Shown here piece after piece: positions 1 through 8,473 of a DNA stretch of 64,000 nt. The first letter of the stretch is position 1. Every line of letters starts with the position of its first letter. Source of the DNA: Fimbriiglobus sp. (lineage in GTDB: Bacteria > Planctomycetota > Planctomycetia > Gemmatales > Gemmataceae); contig JALHQU010000014.1 of assembly GCA_022841795.1 (NCBI GenBank), forward strand, positions 1-64,000, in the 5' to 3' direction. The translations under genes and the position numbers were made by a program. The notes beneath the pieces are model-generated. The model was not told the DNA's origin. It saw only the letters and a list, made by a program, of their open reading frames with translations, and made no database searches.

Positions 1-138
1 CCCGTGGGGGCGGCCCGCCGACCGCGGGACGCGGTCGGCTCTCTCCTGCATTCCGCTCCCCGCGGCCAAGATCGCACGCCCGGCGGCGAATGGCTTCCCA
101 TCGTCGGGGCATCCCCGAATCCCCAGAGGAAACCTTCC

Positions 139-1041
139 GTGCTGACACTCCGGTGTGTGCTGGCGGCGGTCGTGTGCGGTCTCGTGTCCCGGCCGGCCCC
201 CGCGGCCGACGACGTGTTCGACTCGAACGGGGTGAAGATCCGGTACGTCACGGAGGGCAAGGGCGAGGCCGTCGTCCTCATCCACGGGTGGATGGGCGAC
301 TCCACCATGTGGGGGAGGGACAAGTCCGGCAACACCAAGCTGAACATGAAGAACGCCGACGGGTTCCAGGTGATCGCCCTGGACTGCCGCGGGCACGGCA
401 AGAGCGACAAGCCGCACGACCCGGCGAAGTACGGCGCCGAGATGGCCGCCGACGTGGTGCGGCTGCTCGACCACCTGAAGGTGGAGAAGGCCCACCTGGT
501 CGGGTACTCGATGGGGGCGTTCGTCGCCGGCGAGGTGGCCGCCACCCACCCGCACCGCGTCCGCAGCGTCATCTACGGCGGGCAGGCCCCGCTCGTCGTG
601 GGGGCGAAGGCGGAGGTGAAGGCGGCCGGCCCGTCCGAGGTGGAGGTGTTCGCCAAGCTGGTGGACGAGGGGAAAGACCTGGGCGAGTACCTGCTGGCGG
701 TGATGCCGGCCGGCCGCCAGAAGCCGACCGCCGGGCAGGCGACGGCGCTCGCCAAGTTGATGTTCGACGGCAAGGACGTGAAGGCGTTGGCGGCGGCCGG
801 CCGCAGCTTCGACGAGCTGGAGGTGACGGCCGAGCAGTTGAAGAAGTGTCCGGCCCCGGTGCTGTTCCTGCACGGCGGGAACGAGTCCGAGGCGGTGAAG
901 GGGCGGGTGGCGGCGGTCCGCAAGCTGCTCGACCGCGGCGAGGTGAAGGTGGTCGAGGGCGGGGACCACATGACCACCCTCGCCAAGCCGGAGTTCGCCA
1001 CCGCCATCGACCAGTTCCTGCGGACCGGCAAGGTGAAGTGA
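139..1041 (+). CDS. Exported alpha/beta hydrolase
   Basis: A 300-aa alpha/beta-hydrolase-fold enzyme that probably hydrolyses an ester or a related bond outside the cytoplasm; the substrate cannot be read from sequence. The GTG at 139 follows an AGAGGA ribosome site and opens a hydrophobic signal peptide ending near RPAPAAD. The mature part has the oxyanion HG segment (VLIHGWMGDSTMW), a strand-turn LDCRGHGKSD, the nucleophile elbow GYSMGA and a late histidine in GGDHMTTL, so the Ser-Asp-His machinery looks intact. An in-frame GTG at position 4 would add a poorly conserved Pro/Arg-rich leader and is less likely. It looks like chromosomal backbone left of the accessory region. The family is clear; specificity is unknown. 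Confidence 0.85.
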   Translation: MLTLRCVLAAVVCGLVSRPAPAADDVFDSNGVKIRYVTEGKGEAVVLIHGWMGDSTMWGRDKSGNTKLNMKNADGFQVIALDCRGHGKSDKPHDPAKYGAEMAADVVRLLDHLKVEKAHLVGYSMGAFVAGEVAATHPHRVRSVIYGGQAPLVVGAKAEVKAAGPSEVEVFAKLVDEGKDLGEYLLAVMPAGRQKPTAGQATALAKLMFDGKDVKALAAAGRSFDELEVTAEQLKKCPAPVLFLHGGNESEAVKGRVAAVRKLLDRGEVKVVEGGDHMTTLAKPEFATAIDQFLRTGKVK

Positions 1042-1055
1042 GCCGGCGTTCGTTC

Positions 1056-1075
1056 GCCCGACGCGCGAGCGAGGG
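1056..1075 (+). repeat. Half-copy of a dispersed palindromic element
   Basis: Just after the hydrolase stop there is a 20-nt stretch matching 19 of 20 bases of one arm of the large palindrome at 62837-62911 (core GCCCGACGCGCCAGCGAGGG). Only one arm is present here. It suggests a REP-like family dispersed in this genome. Confidence 0.5.
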
Positions 1076-1258
1076 CCGCGGGCAGAATCGCTTGATCAGC
1101 GCAAAAGGCCCGAGCCACGCCACATCGGTTCTTGCGTAACGTTTTGGCCGTCGCTACGCTGGGGCAGAAGGCCCCAGCGTAGCGGGGCCGCCCCGACCCG
1201 GATTTATGACATCCGTGGATTGGGATAAGTATCTGTTCGGCGGCGGAGGGCTTCGGCG

Positions 1259-1609
1259 GTGGAAGCGCTCGACCGGGGCAGCGTGCTCGACTGGCTCCGG
1301 TCGCTGCCGGAGGAGAAGTTCGCGCACCTACTCGCCGAGGCGTGCCAGGGCCGGGCGTACCAGCAGCACGGCACCGACCTCCGGTATGTCGCCGCCCAGG
1401 TGTGGCGGGACGGCGACGAGCCGTGGATGGTCGAGTTGGTCGCGGCCGAGGACGCGGCCCGCTACCGGGACACGCCGTTCGCGGCCGGGTTCCCCACCGA
1501 CGACCCGATCGTCCGGTCGGCCGAGTGCCAGGGCTGTGGGCTGCGAGTGTGTTCGTGGGCGCGGTGGGTGCGGTGCCCGGTTTGCGGCGCGGAGCTATCC
1601 TGCTCGTAA
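1259..1609 (+). CDS. Small zinc-ribbon protein, unknown function
   Basis: A 116-aa protein starting at GTG 1259, eight bases after a clear GGAGGG ribosome site. The N-terminal two thirds are acidic and helical in character. The C-terminus has two paired cysteine motifs, CQGCG and CPVCG, separated by about 14 residues, which suggests a rubredoxin- or ribbon-type zinc site. I do not recognise a named family. It is not obviously in an operon; the next gene is on the other strand and ends at 1870. Confidence 0.6.
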   Translation: MEALDRGSVLDWLRSLPEEKFAHLLAEACQGRAYQQHGTDLRYVAAQVWRDGDEPWMVELVAAEDAARYRDTPFAAGFPTDDPIVRSAECQGCGLRVCSWARWVRCPVCGAELSCS

Positions 1610-1869
1610 GTCGCAGACGCCGAACCAGGCGCTGCAACTGGTTGATGCACATTTCGGCTGAGTCGCAGATGGGTCGAGGTTGCGTTGAAGTTCCTGGAAA
1701 GCAAGGCATTTGCGGCGAATCGACATTGGCATTGTACACTGGACACATTGGGGGTGAAGGGCCAACTCTGCCCTCTATTTGCCCCTCGTCGCCGGTGTTT
1801 CGGATCGAGGTTGTCAAGGTTCTCGGACACTCCATGGCAATCGCAATCGAGCACTCGAAGAAGCTGCAC
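1610..1869. other. Intergenic, convergent
   Basis: No convincing gene here. The stretch lies between the end of the small zinc-ribbon gene and the end of the HSP90-like gene. It holds a 12-nt block (GAGGTTGCGTTG, 1677-1688) that recurs in inverted orientation near 62271-62282 just beyond the right-hand integrase. This is the only hint of an element boundary seen. Confidence 0.4.
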
Positions 1870-4128
1870 TCATGGGTTCACTGTCTCTCGTGAACGCCAG
1901 GCGTGGGCGGTCTCTGTGTCGATCCACTCACCGGAAGAGACCTCGATCCTGACTTCCCTTTCCCCGTCTGGGACCAGGACAGACTCAAGCTGTTCCGGAA
2001 TCGGGAAGTACAGCCCTTCGTTCATCTCCTGTACTGGCCTCTTGATCTCCCTTGCCCCCTCAACCGTGCTTTGCCCGCCATCGCCTTGCGTCACGATTAG
2101 GTGGTCGAGACGGACCTCGAACTGGAAGGAGCTGCTGATATTGTCCGACGCGATAAAGAGTATCTTGTTCCCTCCCCAGAGAACACCCCTGCCGTCGCAC
2201 TCCTTGATTACGTCGCCGAAAGCAACGGCGGCGCTGTCCGGAATGCGGATGTAGTAGCCGAGGATCTCCGAGAATGAGTCATCGCCCACAATCCGGAGCA
2301 GCTTTGCCTTCTTTTGATCGGCTGCACGTTCGGGGCCTTGCGTCGCTCCGCCTCCCCCGGCATGCACCGTCTGAACGTCGGACCCCCGAACCACCTGCCG
2401 CTGAGAGTGGCGGGCCACCGTCTGGATGTCGTCCTTGAGCAGAATCCACATCTCCGACCGCTTCTTGGCGAGCATGTCCAAGTTGATAGCCCCACTGCCG
2501 AAGAACTTCGGGCTCATCTTCCGGAGAGTCGTGCCGAGGTACTCGCGGCAAAAGGCCGAAATCAGTGAATTCACGAGTGGTGAGAACCCGAGCGACCGGA
2601 GTTTTGAGATCTCCTGGTGCCTGACATCGACGTAGACTTCTAGCGGCAGCCTCGTCCCCTCTCGGATGAGTACCGGGATGTCTTCGGTGAGGCGTCCCGG
2701 AAGGAGGCGGAGCGAATCCACCTCGTAGGAGTCGTAGATCGTCGTCTCCATCTGACTCAGAAACATCTTCTCGAAGCGGTCCAACTCCTTGTAGGCCTCG
2801 CTGAGTTCGACCACCCCGCTGAACGATTTCGCGTTGCACTCCGACTGGAGGAAGGCCGTCACCGCCCGCTGCTTCGAAGCATCGGCAGGAAGCAGTACCA
2901 CCACGTTTCCGCGGGCTTGCATGACCGCACTCAACGCCTGCTTCTGGTGCGACCCGAAGTAGACGCCGACCCCACCATTCGCCTTCAGCCGAATCGCCCC
3001 CAACGTCGTCTCCGCCCCGTCGGCCAGTGTTATTTCCACCTTGTCCAGACGGTTGGTCAGGTTATTCCGGACGTAGTAGGGGAACAGTCTCGTGTGCTGA
3101 TTCAGCAGCGGGGTCGATTGCAGGATCGCTTCCGCTGCGGCCCTCTCCAGTCTGTGGGCGATGCGGGAGACGAGTGAGTTGGATTCCGCGTCGAGCGAAT
3201 CTCGCCCGGCGGTAGGAGACAAGACGTCACAATCGATCCGGCCCGACACACCGATGTGTGTCTGCACCTTGGTCGCGCAGAGCTTGAACCCTCGCTTAAA
3301 GACGTCGAGTACGCCGTTCTCGAATCGCAACAGCCCTGCGAATCGCACTGGTTTGCCGTCCACAAGGAGGCCGGTCAGTTGGGCGAGGACGCCCAGGCCT
3401 TCTTCCAGGAGCGTTCCCGTGATGGTGATGTTTCCGTCCTGCCAGTCCGTGCTAACTGGGCTCAGATGGTGAAGAGCTTCCAAGCGGGCGGTTCGCATCA
3501 GCTCGCCCCGTGAGACGAGTTTCCCGTTGAAGTAGATGTGTTCCTCTGCGTACCGGACGAAGTCGGTGAGGTATTGCAGCAGTTCGTCGGTGTTCGGGGT
3601 GGCACGCAGTTGACCGATGACCAGCGTCCCACGAGGCGCTGCCTCATCGGACTCCGAGCTTTGCACCTGCGGGATGCCCCCGCCGGAAGCTTTGATGAGT
3701 TCCTCCGATAGCCACGTTGCATATCCTGTATCGGTTTCCGTCTGGGAGATGACTGTCAGCTTGTCGCACACGCCGAGGTTGGCGAATCCGCCGATGCCGA
3801 ACATCCCGACGCACCCAGCCCGACGCGCTTCGTCGTTCCGCTTCCCGCTCGCGCCTATCTTCCAAAACAGATTGCGAAGGTCCTGAAACGTCATGCCGAG
3901 CCCGTTGTCACGAATGCGGCACTCCTTGCCAGCCACGGCAACGTCCACCTTGTATCGTAAGTCGCTGGCCCGGATACCGTCCCGCAAGGATTGGATCCGG
4001 ATCGCGTCAACCGCGTTCTGGACGTTCTCCCGCAGAAACGCGAGCGGCGTCTCGTAGATCTGCTTCGAGATCGCGGCCAAGACGTGCTCGAAATCGATCC
4101 CGACATCGAAAGCCGTGCTGGGGGGCAT
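1870..4128 (-). CDS. HSP90/GHKL-family ATPase, large
   Basis: A 752-aa protein (ATG at 4128; a GTG three bases upstream is possible) with an HSP90/HtpG-like nucleotide-binding domain at its N-terminus. Visible are the N-box ENVQNAVDA near residues 34-42, the Mg-binding DNGLGM near 74-79 and the glycine-rich GMFGIGGFANLG near 108-119. The remaining 550 residues hold an HSP90-middle-like region and a C-terminal part I cannot assign. The start overlaps the stop of the phosphoesterase gene (TGATG), so the two are translationally coupled. HSP90-like ATPases paired with a hydrolase often occur in bacterial defence loci; here that role is inference from context (a DNA methyltransferase lies upstream on the same strand). 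An alternative is a stress chaperone acting on the partner protein. Confidence 0.85.
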   Translation of the reverse strand: MPPSTAFDVGIDFEHVLAAISKQIYETPLAFLRENVQNAVDAIRIQSLRDGIRASDLRYKVDVAVAGKECRIRDNGLGMTFQDLRNLFWKIGASGKRNDEARRAGCVGMFGIGGFANLGVCDKLTVISQTETDTGYATWLSEELIKASGGGIPQVQSSESDEAAPRGTLVIGQLRATPNTDELLQYLTDFVRYAEEHIYFNGKLVSRGELMRTARLEALHHLSPVSTDWQDGNITITGTLLEEGLGVLAQLTGLLVDGKPVRFAGLLRFENGVLDVFKRGFKLCATKVQTHIGVSGRIDCDVLSPTAGRDSLDAESNSLVSRIAHRLERAAAEAILQSTPLLNQHTRLFPYYVRNNLTNRLDKVEITLADGAETTLGAIRLKANGGVGVYFGSHQKQALSAVMQARGNVVVLLPADASKQRAVTAFLQSECNAKSFSGVVELSEAYKELDRFEKMFLSQMETTIYDSYEVDSLRLLPGRLTEDIPVLIREGTRLPLEVYVDVRHQEISKLRSLGFSPLVNSLISAFCREYLGTTLRKMSPKFFGSGAINLDMLAKKRSEMWILLKDDIQTVARHSQRQVVRGSDVQTVHAGGGGATQGPERAADQKKAKLLRIVGDDSFSEILGYYIRIPDSAAVAFGDVIKECDGRGVLWGGNKILFIASDNISSSFQFEVRLDHLIVTQGDGGQSTVEGAREIKRPVQEMNEGLYFPIPEQLESVLVPDGEREVRIEVSSGEWIDTETAHAWRSRETVNP

Positions 4129-5900
4129 CACTTTTTCCCCTTCTTGATCCCCAACGCGGCACCCAAGGCGGCGTCTTTGGTTTCCTGATAGATCTGCACG
4201 GCGACGTCCCGGACGAGATGAAGCTTCGCGGTGTACAGGCCAGCGAACTCAACGATCAGCCGGCCGGAATCCGCGTACCTCTTCTCATTGTACAGCAGGG
4301 TCGCCGCCTGCACGAAATCCATGGCCTCACACCCAGCCGCACTAACGATCTCGTACGCCAGATTGCAAGCCTCGGCAGACTTCGCTGCGTCGCCTTGCCT
4401 CGCCAAGCTATGGATGAGGAACCGTCGAGCCAGCAACCCCAACTCGCGTGAGTTGCTACCGACATGCTTACGCGAGGTCTCTTCCAGAGTTGACCACTCT
4501 TCGGCATCCGCCAGATCCCTCAGATAACTGGCGGTCCTGTCGAACGGCGTCGCGGATGCTGTGGTCATCAAGGTCCGGCAAGTCTGCTCGCGGCGACCCA
4601 ACTCGGCAGCAAATTCACTATCTGCGGCTTCACGGCCGAGCATCTCCCCGAACCGCTTGATCCGCTCACTCACCTGTTGGACCCGCTCCTTGAGCGAGAC
4701 CGTCTCCCTGAAAGTCAGTAACAGATTCGCCACCTCAAAGATGCCTTGTACCCCGGCGACCATGGCGGCATCTGTTGAGTCCGCGAGGAGCGTCCGTGCC
4801 CCAAAGACCATTTCCCCTCCCAGCCTGATCGGCACTTCGCTGACCACGCCCGAAATCAGCGCCGAAACATAATTCGCAATCAACTTAGCTTCCACAATTG
4901 TGGAGATCTCGGCAACCAAATCCGCCCCCGTCCCTGGCAACTTTCCCCTGAGCCTGAGCGGGTGCCTGATGTCGTCGCGGGGATTGAAGCGATTCGTCGT
5001 CGGGTCGTAAACGTAAGTCTCGACGCGGAGCGTGCCGCGCGCGATCTCTGCCGTGACGTACGAGTACGAGTTCTTCCACAAGCGTCCCGCGTACCCGGCC
5101 CCGGCAGCCACGACGACACACGACTGGCCGGGGACGTTCGACACCAACTTGGTATTCGGCTCGTGAAGGTGCCCGCGGTGGATCACGTCGCAAGCGGGGA
5201 AAAACCGCTCCTCGATCGATTGCTGGTCGAAGTCCCGCAACCAGAAGCTCGGATGGTGCATCACGCCGAGCACGAGGCGGGGATCGTGCTTCGGGATCAG
5301 CCCCAACGCGTTGATTACGGGCCGGTCGCCGACCAACAGGTTGTTTTGGTCGTCGTCGCCTCCGCACATCCAGGATGACTGGAGTCCGAGCACGCAGATC
5401 GGCATCCCATCGATGTTCAACGGGGCCACATAGGCGAGACCGTCGGCGGTCGTCTCCCGCGGCTGGCCCGCGCTGTACACCGCCTCGAATGCTTGGTAGC
5501 CCGATAGCCGCTTGAGAAGCGTCGTCCTCTCCTCTTCGACGCCGAGGAACTCGTCCACCTTTTGCGGTGAGGTGAGGATATGTCTTGCGCCGGCGAAGCA
5601 GGTCGTCTGCGCCTTGCGGTTGGCGTCGTGATTGCCCGAAACCGGAAAGACCAGTCGCCGGTTCAGTTTGAGCGGGGCCGCCAGAGCGTCGAGGAAAGGC
5701 ACGACAAGCTGATACTCGTCGGGCTGACCGGAGAAGGCCAGATCGCCGCTGACGAGAAGGAAGTGCGGCCCGTTTCCACCACCGAATCGTTCTGTAACCG
5801 AACTCACGAGATCTTTGAGGACGACGGACTGCGCCCATGTGTCCTGCGTCTTTCGCAGGTGGATGTCGGACACAAGGAGCCAACTGAACTGTTCAACCAT
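4128..5900 (-). CDS. Calcineurin-like metallophosphoesterase with helical C-terminal region
   Basis: A 590-aa protein starting at ATG 5900 (MVEQFSWLLVSDIHL). All binuclear-metal motifs of the calcineurin-like phosphoesterase fold are present in order: SDIHLR, SGDLAFSG, SGNHDANR, a MHHPSF histidine and RGHLHEPN (GHxH). The domain covers roughly residues 5-260. The C-terminal half is helical and resembles TPR-type repeats (for example the segment around LARRFLIHSLARQGD), suggesting a protein-interaction arm. It likely hydrolyses a phosphodiester such as a nucleotide or nucleic acid. It is immediately upstream of, and overlaps, the HSP90-like gene, so the two products probably act together. The upstream in-frame extension to 6050 lacks a ribosome site and is unlikely. 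Confidence 0.85.
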   Translation of the reverse strand: MVEQFSWLLVSDIHLRKTQDTWAQSVVLKDLVSSVTERFGGGNGPHFLLVSGDLAFSGQPDEYQLVVPFLDALAAPLKLNRRLVFPVSGNHDANRKAQTTCFAGARHILTSPQKVDEFLGVEEERTTLLKRLSGYQAFEAVYSAGQPRETTADGLAYVAPLNIDGMPICVLGLQSSWMCGGDDDQNNLLVGDRPVINALGLIPKHDPRLVLGVMHHPSFWLRDFDQQSIEERFFPACDVIHRGHLHEPNTKLVSNVPGQSCVVVAAGAGYAGRLWKNSYSYVTAEIARGTLRVETYVYDPTTNRFNPRDDIRHPLRLRGKLPGTGADLVAEISTIVEAKLIANYVSALISGVVSEVPIRLGGEMVFGARTLLADSTDAAMVAGVQGIFEVANLLLTFRETVSLKERVQQVSERIKRFGEMLGREAADSEFAAELGRREQTCRTLMTTASATPFDRTASYLRDLADAEEWSTLEETSRKHVGSNSRELGLLARRFLIHSLARQGDAAKSAEACNLAYEIVSAAGCEAMDFVQAATLLYNEKRYADSGRLIVEFAGLYTAKLHLVRDVAVQIYQETKDAALGAALGIKKGKK

Positions 5901-6046
5901 GGTGGGTGTGTAGTCAAGACCACAGGTACTCGTGAAACGAAATTGTATTTCCCATTTTCCCAGGAGCACTCTCGCCCGAGGTGTTTTTGTTTCGTGACGA
6001 CCAACAGAAACACCGAGATGCATTTCGTCGCTTCTGACGCACGCAG

Positions 6047-6343
6047 TCATCCCCCATGGCGGTACGGTCGCGGGTCGACTAACAACCCCTCGTTACGAAT
6101 CCGGGTGAGTTCCGCGTGGCTGACGATCCACTCACTCGCCACACCGCGGCCGGACTTTTTCTTCTCGGCGTTGACCCGGCCGAGTCGGCACCACTCGCGG
6201 ACGGTGAACTCGGCCTTGCCGAGAATGGTCGCCACTTCGGCGGTCGAGTACCACTCCTTAATGGTACGCTGTTCGACGAGGCTCGCCAGTAGCGTCTCGA
6301 TCTTGGCCAGCCGCGTGAGGAGTTCGTCATTCGAGGTCGTCAT
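6047..6343 (-). CDS. Helix-turn-helix DNA-binding protein
   Basis: A 98-aa protein with a MerR/excisionase-type winged helix: a short coiled N-terminus (LAKIETLLASLVEQ) then WYSTAEVATILGKAEFTVRE, a basic wing (EKKKSGRG) and a C-terminal tail. ATG 6343 has a good AAGGAG site. It overlaps the end of the methyltransferase gene by 17 nt, so it is the third cistron of a minus-strand operon. Proteins of this build are frequent in planctomycete genomes. It could regulate the neighbouring module; its operator is not identified. Confidence 0.8.
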   Translation of the reverse strand: MTTSNDELLTRLAKIETLLASLVEQRTIKEWYSTAEVATILGKAEFTVREWCRLGRVNAEKKKSGRGVASEWIVSHAELTRIRNEGLLVDPRPYRHGG

Positions 6344-7064
6344 GGCGTTCTCCTTCGGCAGGCTGATCAACGATGAGCGGGAACAGGACATCTTGTGCAA
6401 GCCGTGAGGCGGCCCGCCGGCAATAGCGTTCATCGACTTCGATGCCGACGGCCCGGAGGCCCATGTCCTTCGCAGCCCGGAGTGTGCTCCCGCTTCCCAT
6501 GAACGGGTCGAGGACGATGCCGCCTGCCGGGGCGAATGAGGCGAGCAGCGGGTAGAGGGCGTGGACGGGTTTCTGGTTGGGGTGGAAGGCGTCGGGTTCC
6601 CGCTCCCACTCGATCACGTCGGCGACGCCTTTCGACGGTCGCGGCGGGCGGCCCTTGGCGAGCAGGAACGCGGTCTCGTGCTTGCCGCGGGTGAACCGGC
6701 CGAGGCCCCAGACGTTCTTGACGAACGCCAGGTGGCTGACGAGTCGGAAGCCGAGGTGCTTCCAGACGCCGACGAACCGGTCGCACTGGGGCCAGCCGTA
6801 GAATGAAATGCAGAAAGTGTCGGGCTTGAGCAGCCGCCAGAGTTCGGCGTAGCTCGGGTTGAGCCAGTCGTCGGTGTCGTCGTCGACGATGGGTTCGTGG
6901 TCCCCGTCCCACCGCCCCTGGTAGTTCACCAGGTACGGCGGGTCGGTGAGGACGAAGTCGAACGACTCGTCACGGAAGGTCGGCAGCACGGCCCGGCAGT
7001 CGGCGTGGTAGATGGTGAGGCCGCCGCGGGAGTAATATTGCGGCGTCCGGGTGGTCGGGTTCAC
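6327..7064 (-). CDS. Site-specific DNA methyltransferase, beta type (N6-A or N4-C)
   Basis: A 245-aa S-adenosylmethionine-dependent DNA methyltransferase. The catalytic motif IV TDPPY comes first (near residue 40), the target region lies in the middle, and the AdoMet-binding motif DPFMGSGST is C-terminal. This is the order of beta-class amino-methyltransferases. GTG 7064 is chosen because it sits six bases after GGAGG and overlaps the stop of the upstream 60-aa gene (GTGA). No restriction endonuclease of ordinary type is adjacent; the nearest candidate effectors are the phosphoesterase and HSP90-like proteins downstream. It may be an orphan methylase of a mobile element or the self-marking part of a defence cassette. 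Confidence 0.88.
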   Translation of the reverse strand: MNPTTRTPQYYSRGGLTIYHADCRAVLPTFRDESFDFVLTDPPYLVNYQGRWDGDHEPIVDDDTDDWLNPSYAELWRLLKPDTFCISFYGWPQCDRFVGVWKHLGFRLVSHLAFVKNVWGLGRFTRGKHETAFLLAKGRPPRPSKGVADVIEWEREPDAFHPNQKPVHALYPLLASFAPAGGIVLDPFMGSGSTLRAAKDMGLRAVGIEVDERYCRRAASRLAQDVLFPLIVDQPAEGERHDDLE

Positions 7065-7243
7065 GCCGGACCTCCGTTGTCGGTCGTCTGGTGGCGGCGG
7101 AGTGCGGCTGCCAGTTCGCGTTCGACGATGACCCGCAGCCCGCGGAGGAACTCGGAGTCCTCGGTGGCGCACGGGCAGTAGAGTCGGACCCACTCGGCCA
7201 GTTGGTGGCGACACTCGTAGCTGAGTTTCGGTTGCTCGGGCAT
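7061..7243 (-). CDS. 60-aa protein, first gene of methyltransferase operon
   Basis: A short protein with ATG at 7243 behind GGGAGG and a stop overlapping the methyltransferase start by four bases (GTGA). It is mainly helical with two cysteines (LYCPC) and an acidic middle. No family recognised. The coupling and ribosome site argue that it is real and expressed with the methyltransferase, perhaps as a small partner or regulator. Confidence 0.6.
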   Translation of the reverse strand: MPEQPKLSYECRHQLAEWVRLYCPCATEDSEFLRGLRVIVERELAAALRRHQTTDNGGPA

Positions 7244-7386
7244 GACGATCCTCCCGTTCGGTGCGTCGGTGAAGCGTCTCCGGCGAACACCGGCCGAACC
7301 GAGTGGTCACATTGAACCCGAGTGGCCAACGCATCCTCAGCGGGTCGTGGGGCGGTTCTGGGGCGAATCCATTCGGGGGGTGGGCG

Positions 7387-8445
7387 GTGGAGCGAGAGAA
7401 GCGGGAGTACCGGGCGGACGAACTCAAGTTGAGGCGACTCCGCGCGCAGTTCGCCCTCACCGTCGAGCAGTTCTGCGGCAAGTCCCACCTCGACAAGGCG
7501 ACGGCCCGGAAACTATTCAAGGGGATGCCGGTCACGCTCACCACGCTGTCGATCGCGGCAAAGGTGTTTGGGATCACGGACCACCTGGAACTACTCCACC
7601 CGGACGAACTGGTCGCGTTGGGCGTCGATCCGGCGGTGACGGTCTCGGGCGAGACGGTGCAGGAGTGGCAGGTCGAGGCCCATCTGACGGCGTGGGAGAA
7701 GACGGCGAACGGCCTCCAGTATCACGTCGCCCGGCTGCGGCACCGCTTCCTGCCGTCCCGGCTCGCGCGGGGCAAGTGTTACGAGTTGCGTCACCTGGCC
7801 GTGGCCGAACGGCAGCGGCTCGAAGGGCAGTTGCGGCGGCACGCGGAGGTGTGCGAGAGGGTCGGCCGGCACCCGAACGTGGCGGAGAACATCACCGCCA
7901 CGTTCGTCGAGAACGGCGGCCTGTGGTGGGTGCTGGATCGGTTCGAAGACGGGATCACGCTCGCGGAACGGCTAACCGAAGGGCCGCTCGAAGGAACCTC
8001 GCTCAAGACGGGAATGACCGGCATCGCGGCCGGTCTTGACGCAATGCACCGGGAGCAGGTCGTCCGCCGGGAACTCTCCCCGCGGTTCGTGTTACTCCGC
8101 AAGAAAGACCGGACGCCGGTGCTGACCGATTTCGAGTTGGCGAAGTTGCTCGACGGGGTGCCGACGGTGTCGCCGGCGAGCGGGTGGCCGGATGACCCGT
8201 ACCTGGCCGAAGAGGTCGTCAGTCGCGGGACGGTGGACGGGCGGGCCGACCTGTACAGTTGGGGCCGGGTGTTCGTTCACTGCCTGACGGGTCGTCTCCC
8301 CGAACCGGGTGCCGATGTGGACGCGGTTCGCAACTCGACGCTGCCTGCGGCCGTGCGAGCCGTTCTGGTCTCCTGTCTCGCGTTGCCGAAGAGCGACCGC
8401 CCGGCGTCGGTCGCCGACATACTCAAGGCGCTCAAGAAGTGGTGA
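7387..8445 (+). CDS. HTH-domain protein with degenerate Ser/Thr kinase fold
   Basis: A 352-aa protein with an N-terminal Cro/C1-type helix-turn-helix (LRAQFALTVEQFC to LSIAAKVFGI) joined to a protein-kinase-like domain. The kinase part is degenerate: the catalytic-loop HRD site reads RRELSPRFVLL (the Asp is Glu) and the DFG motif reads DFELAK. It is therefore probably a pseudokinase or a very atypical kinase that senses a ligand and controls DNA binding. GTG 7387 follows a G-rich ribosome site; an in-frame GTG at 7303 is the alternative. It is divergent from the methyltransferase operon and 28 bases upstream of the Cas4-like gene, so it may regulate both. Confidence 0.72.
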   Translation: MEREKREYRADELKLRRLRAQFALTVEQFCGKSHLDKATARKLFKGMPVTLTTLSIAAKVFGITDHLELLHPDELVALGVDPAVTVSGETVQEWQVEAHLTAWEKTANGLQYHVARLRHRFLPSRLARGKCYELRHLAVAERQRLEGQLRRHAEVCERVGRHPNVAENITATFVENGGLWWVLDRFEDGITLAERLTEGPLEGTSLKTGMTGIAAGLDAMHREQVVRRELSPRFVLLRKKDRTPVLTDFELAKLLDGVPTVSPASGWPDDPYLAEEVVSRGTVDGRADLYSWGRVFVHCLTGRLPEPGADVDAVRNSTLPAAVRAVLVSCLALPKSDRPASVADILKALKKW

Positions 8446-8473
8446 CGAGTCTGCTTTCGGCGGAGGGTCTGTC

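Noticed and set aside
1677-1688. 12-bp block GAGGTTGCGTTG shared in inverted orientation with the region near 62271
   Set aside because: Attachment sites of an integrated element should be in direct orientation; the match is short and flanking sequence differs, so it is not called att.
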